Below, in pieces: positions 4,387-7,042 of a DNA stretch of 7,042 nt. Below the pieces are notes generated by a model. It searched no databases. It worked only from the letters and a program-made list of their open reading frames with translations, and had not been told where the DNA came from. A program made the position numbers and the translations under genes. The first letter of the stretch is position 1. Every line of letters starts with the position of its first letter. Origin of the DNA: Palsa-504 sp003136255 (lineage in GTDB: Bacteria > Actinomycetota > Actinomycetes > Streptosporangiales > Streptosporangiaceae). Location: the NCBI GenBank assembly GCA_003136255.1, contig PLDT01000066.1, positions 1 through 7,042 on the forward strand. Direction: 5' to 3'.

Positions 4387-5611
4387 TGACGCTCCTCCGG
4401 GTATGTCGTGCCCGTCCTCGCCTTTGCCGGGGACCGCCGGAGGCGAGTTCGAGCACGCGGTCGCCGATCACCGTGACCCCCGGGCGGGGCTCGCGCTGGT
4501 AGTACCAGGCCTTCCGGCGGCGCATCAGCGCCTCGCCGTGCTCGGCCCAGGTGAAGTCCCGCCTGCGCAGGATCTTCCGGAATACCGCGTCAACCGTGTC
4601 CGGGTAGCTGGCGGCGAGGCGCTGCAACGGCAGCGGCGCGATGGTCTGCGACCGCAGGTATCCGCGCAGCACGTCCGCGTATCGCCGGTCGGCCGCGAGC
4701 GCCGGATTGCCGAACAAGCCGCGGAGCATCCCGTACTCGGGATAGAAGTTGAGCCCGTCTATCTCGTCGTAGATGATGCCGACGGTGTCGGCGCTGGCCA
4801 GTGCGGGCGGGAACTCGAAGACGGGCACATCCAGGCCGGGGAGGTTCGGGGGCCGGCGCTGGCCGGGCTGCCGGGCGAGCGCGGCTTCCTGCTGGTGCCG
4901 GTAGTAGGCGTTGAGCCGTTCCTCCGCTTCGGCGGGCGGAAGGACCAGGTCGTCGCCGCCGAAGAACTCCACGAACGCCGCCCGGTCCTCTCGCATCTGC
5001 TCCCAGCCTTGCTCGATCTTCTCTGGGTTGCGGAAGACCAGTTCGGGCTGTCTGGTCGCCGCTTGCATAACGGCCCGTGCGATCTGTGCGGCACCGGACT
5101 TGGGGTAGGGGGACATCATCCCGGAGAGCAGCCATACCCCGGGGACCGGGCGGATGGGCACGAGGCGCGCGTACAAGAATCCGTCCCTGGGCAGCCGTTG
5201 GAAGACAGCCCGGCCCATGTTGGAGTACGTCCGGTACTCGAGGTCATCGATCAAGTTCAGCAGGATGATCGCGTCGCCGTCCCTGCTCCGGATCTCGAAG
5301 ATCCCCTCCACCGGGTCGCGCCAGCCGAGCAGCATCTCCCGGTCCGCCGCATCCAGGTCCGGTCGGCTGGCCACGAATCGGTCCACCACCGTCTTGTCGT
5401 CTGGCAGGCGGTATTGCAATGCGAATCGGTCGATGATGCCGATCGCATCGGCTTCCTCGAACTCCTCGATGCCGGCCTTGAGCATGGCCGCGCCCAGCGA
5501 CCGCTTCATGCGCGGGCTGCACGCGAACTCGACCAGGTCCCGCTTCAGTGCCGTGCTGCGTGCGACAAGGACACCGAGCCCCTCCTCCGACCAGTGCGCC
5601 ATGGTGTCCAC
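4364..5611 (-). CDS. Uncharacterised protein, 415 aa, upstream of and overlapping the reductase
   Basis: I do not recognise a function. Similar-looking hypothetical proteins occur in actinomycetes. It is a soluble, mixed alpha/beta protein without signal peptide or membrane helix. Landmarks are a helical start (about 13-70), VEGIFEIRSRDGDAIILLNL at 101-120 running into IDDLEYRTYSNMG (a conserved-looking beta core), GFLYARLVPIRPVPGVWLLSG at 144-164 (short strands), an acidic helical middle (about 195-245), and IYDEIDGLNFYPEYGMLRGLF at 280-300. Near the end comes DFTWAEHGEALMRRRKAWYY at 352-371. The last ~25 residues are arginine-rich and low-complexity, and overlap the downstream gene by 23 bp. 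They may have been added by loss of an earlier stop. The start is GTG at 5611, supported by a TAGGGT box exactly six bases upstream; an in-frame ATG at 5602 is the alternative. The TetR gene ends 105 bp upstream. Confidence 0.84.
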   Translation of the reverse strand: MDTMAHWSEEGLGVLVARSTALKRDLVEFACSPRMKRSLGAAMLKAGIEEFEEADAIGIIDRFALQYRLPDDKTVVDRFVASRPDLDAADREMLLGWRDPVEGIFEIRSRDGDAIILLNLIDDLEYRTYSNMGRAVFQRLPRDGFLYARLVPIRPVPGVWLLSGMMSPYPKSGAAQIARAVMQAATRQPELVFRNPEKIEQGWEQMREDRAAFVEFFGGDDLVLPPAEAEERLNAYYRHQQEAALARQPGQRRPPNLPGLDVPVFEFPPALASADTVGIIYDEIDGLNFYPEYGMLRGLFGNPALAADRRYADVLRGYLRSQTIAPLPLQRLAASYPDTVDAVFRKILRRRDFTWAEHGEALMRRRKAWYYQREPRPGVTVIGDRVLELASGGPRQRRGRARHTRRSVNAQDRSL

Positions 5612-5617
5612 AGCGGG

Positions 5618-5623
5618 ACCCTA
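5618..5623 (-). promoter_or_regulatory. Candidate -10 box for a leaderless transcript of the 415-aa gene
   Basis: On the minus strand TAGGGT is followed by six bases (CCCGCT) and then the GTG at 5611. This is the spacing for transcription starting at the start codon. No ribosome binding site is seen before this GTG or the alternative ATG at 5602, which fits a leaderless start. A clear -35 is not visible. Confidence 0.5.
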
Positions 5624-5670
5624 CTGCCATCCCGAGAGGCACGCGATCCATCCTGCATTCCTCGGCTCTT

Positions 5671-5683
5671 GGGTCATCGACCC
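5671..5683. repeat. 5-bp dyad GGGTC-ATC-GACCC upstream of the 415-aa gene
   Basis: A perfect 5-bp inverted repeat with a 3-base centre, in the 105-bp gap between the TetR stop (5717) and the GTG at 5611. It lies about 50 bp upstream of the presumed -10. It could be an activator or repressor site, possibly for the adjacent TetR protein, or a short terminator stem for the TetR gene. There is no T-run. Confidence 0.35.
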
Positions 5684-5716
5684 GGCCACCGCCGCGCACG
5701 CAGGTAGATCGCAACC

Positions 5717-6442
5717 CTAGCCCCGCGATTCTGAATCCCGTCTTCCCGGGGGCTGGCACAACGGTCCGTTCGGCCCGAAGATCTCGGGTCGGACCACGGC
5801 CTCGAACTCTTCCTCGGTCAGGTACCGGCCGGCGCCCCCAGAGCAGGCCGTCGCGAGCTGCTCGAGCGCCGATCGCAGCAGCGGCCGGAGCGGGACGGGC
5901 GGGTCGGCGGCGCCCCAGCGCCTGACCGCGACCTGCGCCGCGGCGGTGACGGCGGCGGCCAGGACCTGCGGGTACATGTCCTGATCGGCATCGGTCCCGG
6001 TCCGGTCCGCGATCGCCGCGGCCAGGGCCTGCTGCATCTCGGAGCTGATCTTCAGGTACTCGCCGCGGATGGCCGGTGAATTAAGGACCAGCTTGAGCCC
6101 GGCCAGCCACTCCCGGTCCGGCGCCTGGTCGGTGCCGTCGTAGTGCGCCAGCATCGCGTTGACCAGGGCCTCCCACAGTGGCTCGCGGGCCGGCCGGGCC
6201 AGCAGCTCCGCGCCGATGCTCCGGGCGCGGTCGGTCCCCAGGGCGCAGATCGCCTCGTACTTGCTCGAGAAGTAGTTGCCGAACGTCCGTACCGACACGT
6301 CCGCCTCACCCGTGATGTCCTCGATGGTGACGTTCTCCAGGCCCCGTTCCACCGCCAGCCGGATGGCGGCCGAGCTCAGCGCACGCCGGACGGCGAGCTT
6401 CTTGCGCTCCCGCAGCCCGCCGCGGCCACGCCCGATACCCAC
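5717..6442 (-). CDS. TetR family transcriptional regulator
   Basis: A 241-residue cytoplasmic regulator of the TetR/AcrR family that would bind a dyad as a dimer. The basic N-terminal arm (1-17, GIGRGRGGLRERKKL) leads into the helix-turn-helix at about 18-64: AVRRALSSAAIRLAVERG, then VTIEDITGEADVSVRTFGNYF with the recognition helix around 49-57, and SSKYEAI closing the domain. The C-terminal ligand domain carries LKLVLNSPAIRGEYLKISSE (116-135) and YPQVLAAAVTAAAQVAVRRW (157-176), a layout resembling the MftR-type C-terminal domain; that placement is tentative. A polar tail of about 40 residues follows. The start is GTG at 6442, supported by TAGGCT exactly six bases upstream. Several dyads upstream suggest autoregulation. 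The 415-aa/reductase pair begins 105 bp downstream and is a plausible target or operon partner. Confidence 0.93.
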   Translation of the reverse strand: MGIGRGRGGLRERKKLAVRRALSSAAIRLAVERGLENVTIEDITGEADVSVRTFGNYFSSKYEAICALGTDRARSIGAELLARPAREPLWEALVNAMLAHYDGTDQAPDREWLAGLKLVLNSPAIRGEYLKISSEMQQALAAAIADRTGTDADQDMYPQVLAAAVTAAAQVAVRRWGAADPPVPLRPLLRSALEQLATACSGGAGRYLTEEEFEAVVRPEIFGPNGPLCQPPGRRDSESRG

Positions 6443-6448
6443 GGATCC

Positions 6449-6454
6449 AGCCTA
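6449..6454 (-). promoter_or_regulatory. Candidate -10 box for a leaderless TetR transcript
   Basis: On the minus strand TAGGCT is followed by six bases (GGATCC) and then the GTG start at 6442. This is the same TANNNT-N6-start layout seen before the MarR and 415-aa genes. Only a poor ribosome binding site is available, so a leaderless mRNA is the better guess. Confidence 0.5.
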
Positions 6455-6462
6455 CACTTTCA

Positions 6463-6532
6463 TGCCGATGAGGAAAACTTGCATGATCGGCAAGAATTTA
6501 GAGATATAGTCACCGAACGGTCCGAATGACCG
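6463..6532. promoter_or_regulatory. Cluster of dyads upstream of the TetR gene, candidate operators
   Basis: Four inverted repeats lie in the 104-bp spacer: TGCCGAT (6463-6469) with ATCGGCA (6486-6492), CTTGC-N7-GCAAG (6478-6494), ACCG-AA-CGGT (6512-6521) and CGGTC-N5-GACCG (6518-6532). The last two overlap and share CGGT. The sequence between the pairs (6495-6511, AATTTAGAGATATAGTC) is A/T-rich and contains a possible second -10, TATATC on the minus strand. Such overlapping dyads fit TetR operators over its own promoter. The outermost pair could instead be an RNA hairpin if transcription starts upstream. Confidence 0.5.
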
Positions 6533-6546
6533 ACAGCTCATGGACG

Positions 6547-7042
6547 TCAAAGGCGTGCGCTACCGTCGCCGACCCGCGCCGTTCGGCCACTGCCCGCTTC
6601 GTCGGGGCCCGGCCCGGCCTGGTCCTGGCTGCCGTCCGGATAGTCGCGCTGCTCCTGGGCGGCGAGGAAGTCCCTGAACGCCTTGGAGACCTTATCGTGC
6701 GAGAAGCGCAGGGAGCCGAAGTCCGGGTCGACGGCGATCCACTCGCACGGGTGCTCCAGCTCGCACTCGGGGACACCGACGGCAAACTCCAGGCTGGTGA
6801 CGGCCAGCCTGACGAGCCTGTCCGGGTCGGCTTTGATGTTTCTGGTGTTGCCTGCGGCCTGGGGTTCGCGCTGGCAGTGGTGCGCGATCGCCGCGTAGGC
6901 ACAGGCCAGGTTGTACGCGGCCTGCCAGGATCGGGTGCTGCACTGCCAGGGCTGGCGGCGGGTGCGCAAGCTCTTGGTCAGCTGCGGCGGCCTCTGGCCC
7001 GCCGTCTGGTCCGGCCCGAGGCGCAAGACCTGCCCGATATCC
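6547..7042 (-). CDS. TPR-like hypothetical protein, C-terminal part (5' end beyond the window)
   Basis: The frame is open to the right edge, so only the last ~164 residues are present and the true start is outside. The TTG at 7026 should not be taken as the start. The recognisable core (numbered from that TTG) is WQAAYNLACAYAAIAHH at 34-50, which has the helix pattern of a tetratricopeptide repeat, and LVRLAVTSLEFAVGVPECEL at 71-90. CEWIAVDPDFGSLR follows at 94-107, then FRDFLAAQEQRDYP at 117-130, the 'DPDF..LR...F..FL' close seen after the last repeat of many TPR proteins. The final ~30 residues are polar and poorly conserved in look. TPR proteins bind other proteins; the partner is unknown. 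The gene runs in the same direction as the TetR gene, with 104 bp between. The opposite strand is also open here but has no domain-like sequence. Confidence 0.68.
   Translation of the reverse strand, partial: DIGQVLRLGPDQTAGQRPPQLTKSLRTRRQPWQCSTRSWQAAYNLACAYAAIAHHCQREPQAAGNTRNIKADPDRLVRLAVTSLEFAVGVPECELEHPCEWIAVDPDFGSLRFSHDKVSKAFRDFLAAQEQRDYPDGSQDQAGPGPDEAGSGRTARVGDGSARL

Noticed and set aside
4379..5707. A 442-codon plus-strand open frame
   Set aside because: It is antisense to the 415-aa gene. The minus frame has ordered protein character and a promoter, while the plus frame is a GC-rich mirror.
6526..7042. A plus-strand frame from ATG 6526 open to the window edge
   Set aside because: The minus frame here carries a TPR-like helix and a recognisable C-terminal close; the plus frame has no domain-like segment or ribosome binding site.
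1..7042. CRISPR array, tRNA or rRNA genes, toxin-antitoxin or defence genes
   Set aside because: No regularly spaced repeats, no cloverleaf pattern and no proteins of such families were seen on either strand.

Overview
The window looks like chromosome from a high-GC actinomycete. Coding regions are strongly GC-biased at third codon positions, several starts are GTG, and the families present are common in Streptomyces and relatives: a split RsbW-like ATPase, a MarR/DUF998 pair, a RibD-type reductase and a TetR regulator. The genus cannot be fixed. Two NN positions (1145-1146 and 2339-2340) suggest a draft assembly, and each lies inside a coding region.

Layout. 110-1246 (-) is an IS630-family transposase with all three catalytic acidic residues; the IS ends could not be found. 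1291-1557 (-) is a small conserved-looking hypothetical gene. 1558-2010 has no convincing protein gene but is rich in inverted repeats, including a near-continuous 52-nt hairpin at 1767-1818. From about 1877 to 2095 there are nested long-range stems that look like a structured RNA, possibly the 5' part of a group II intron. 2011-2495 (+) is an anti-sigma-factor-type ATPase gene, cut by the second NN; its two halves are in different frames and the central ATP-binding motifs are missing.

2464-3120 (-) is a six-helix DUF998 membrane protein, divergent from a MarR regulator at 3239-3739 (+). They share a 118-bp spacer with a 13-bp dyad that is the obvious candidate operator. After a convergent boundary at 3740-3849 comes a leftward group. 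Read in its own direction it runs: the 3' part of a TPR-like protein (7042-6547), a TetR regulator (6442-5717), a 415-aa uncharacterised protein (5611-4364) and a RibD/DHFR-like reductase (4386-3850). The last two overlap by 23 bp and are probably translationally coupled.

How the genes work together. The MarR protein probably controls itself and the DUF998 gene. The TetR protein sits under a promoter region with several dyads and may control itself and the uncharacterised-protein/reductase pair. The MarR, TetR and 415-aa genes share one start layout, TANNNT, then exactly six bases, then the start codon. This predicts leaderless mRNAs.

I found no convincing new multi-gene system such as defence, a biosynthetic cluster or CRISPR. 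The most unusual parts are the structured 1579-2095 region, the broken ATPase gene and the repeated leaderless-start layout.
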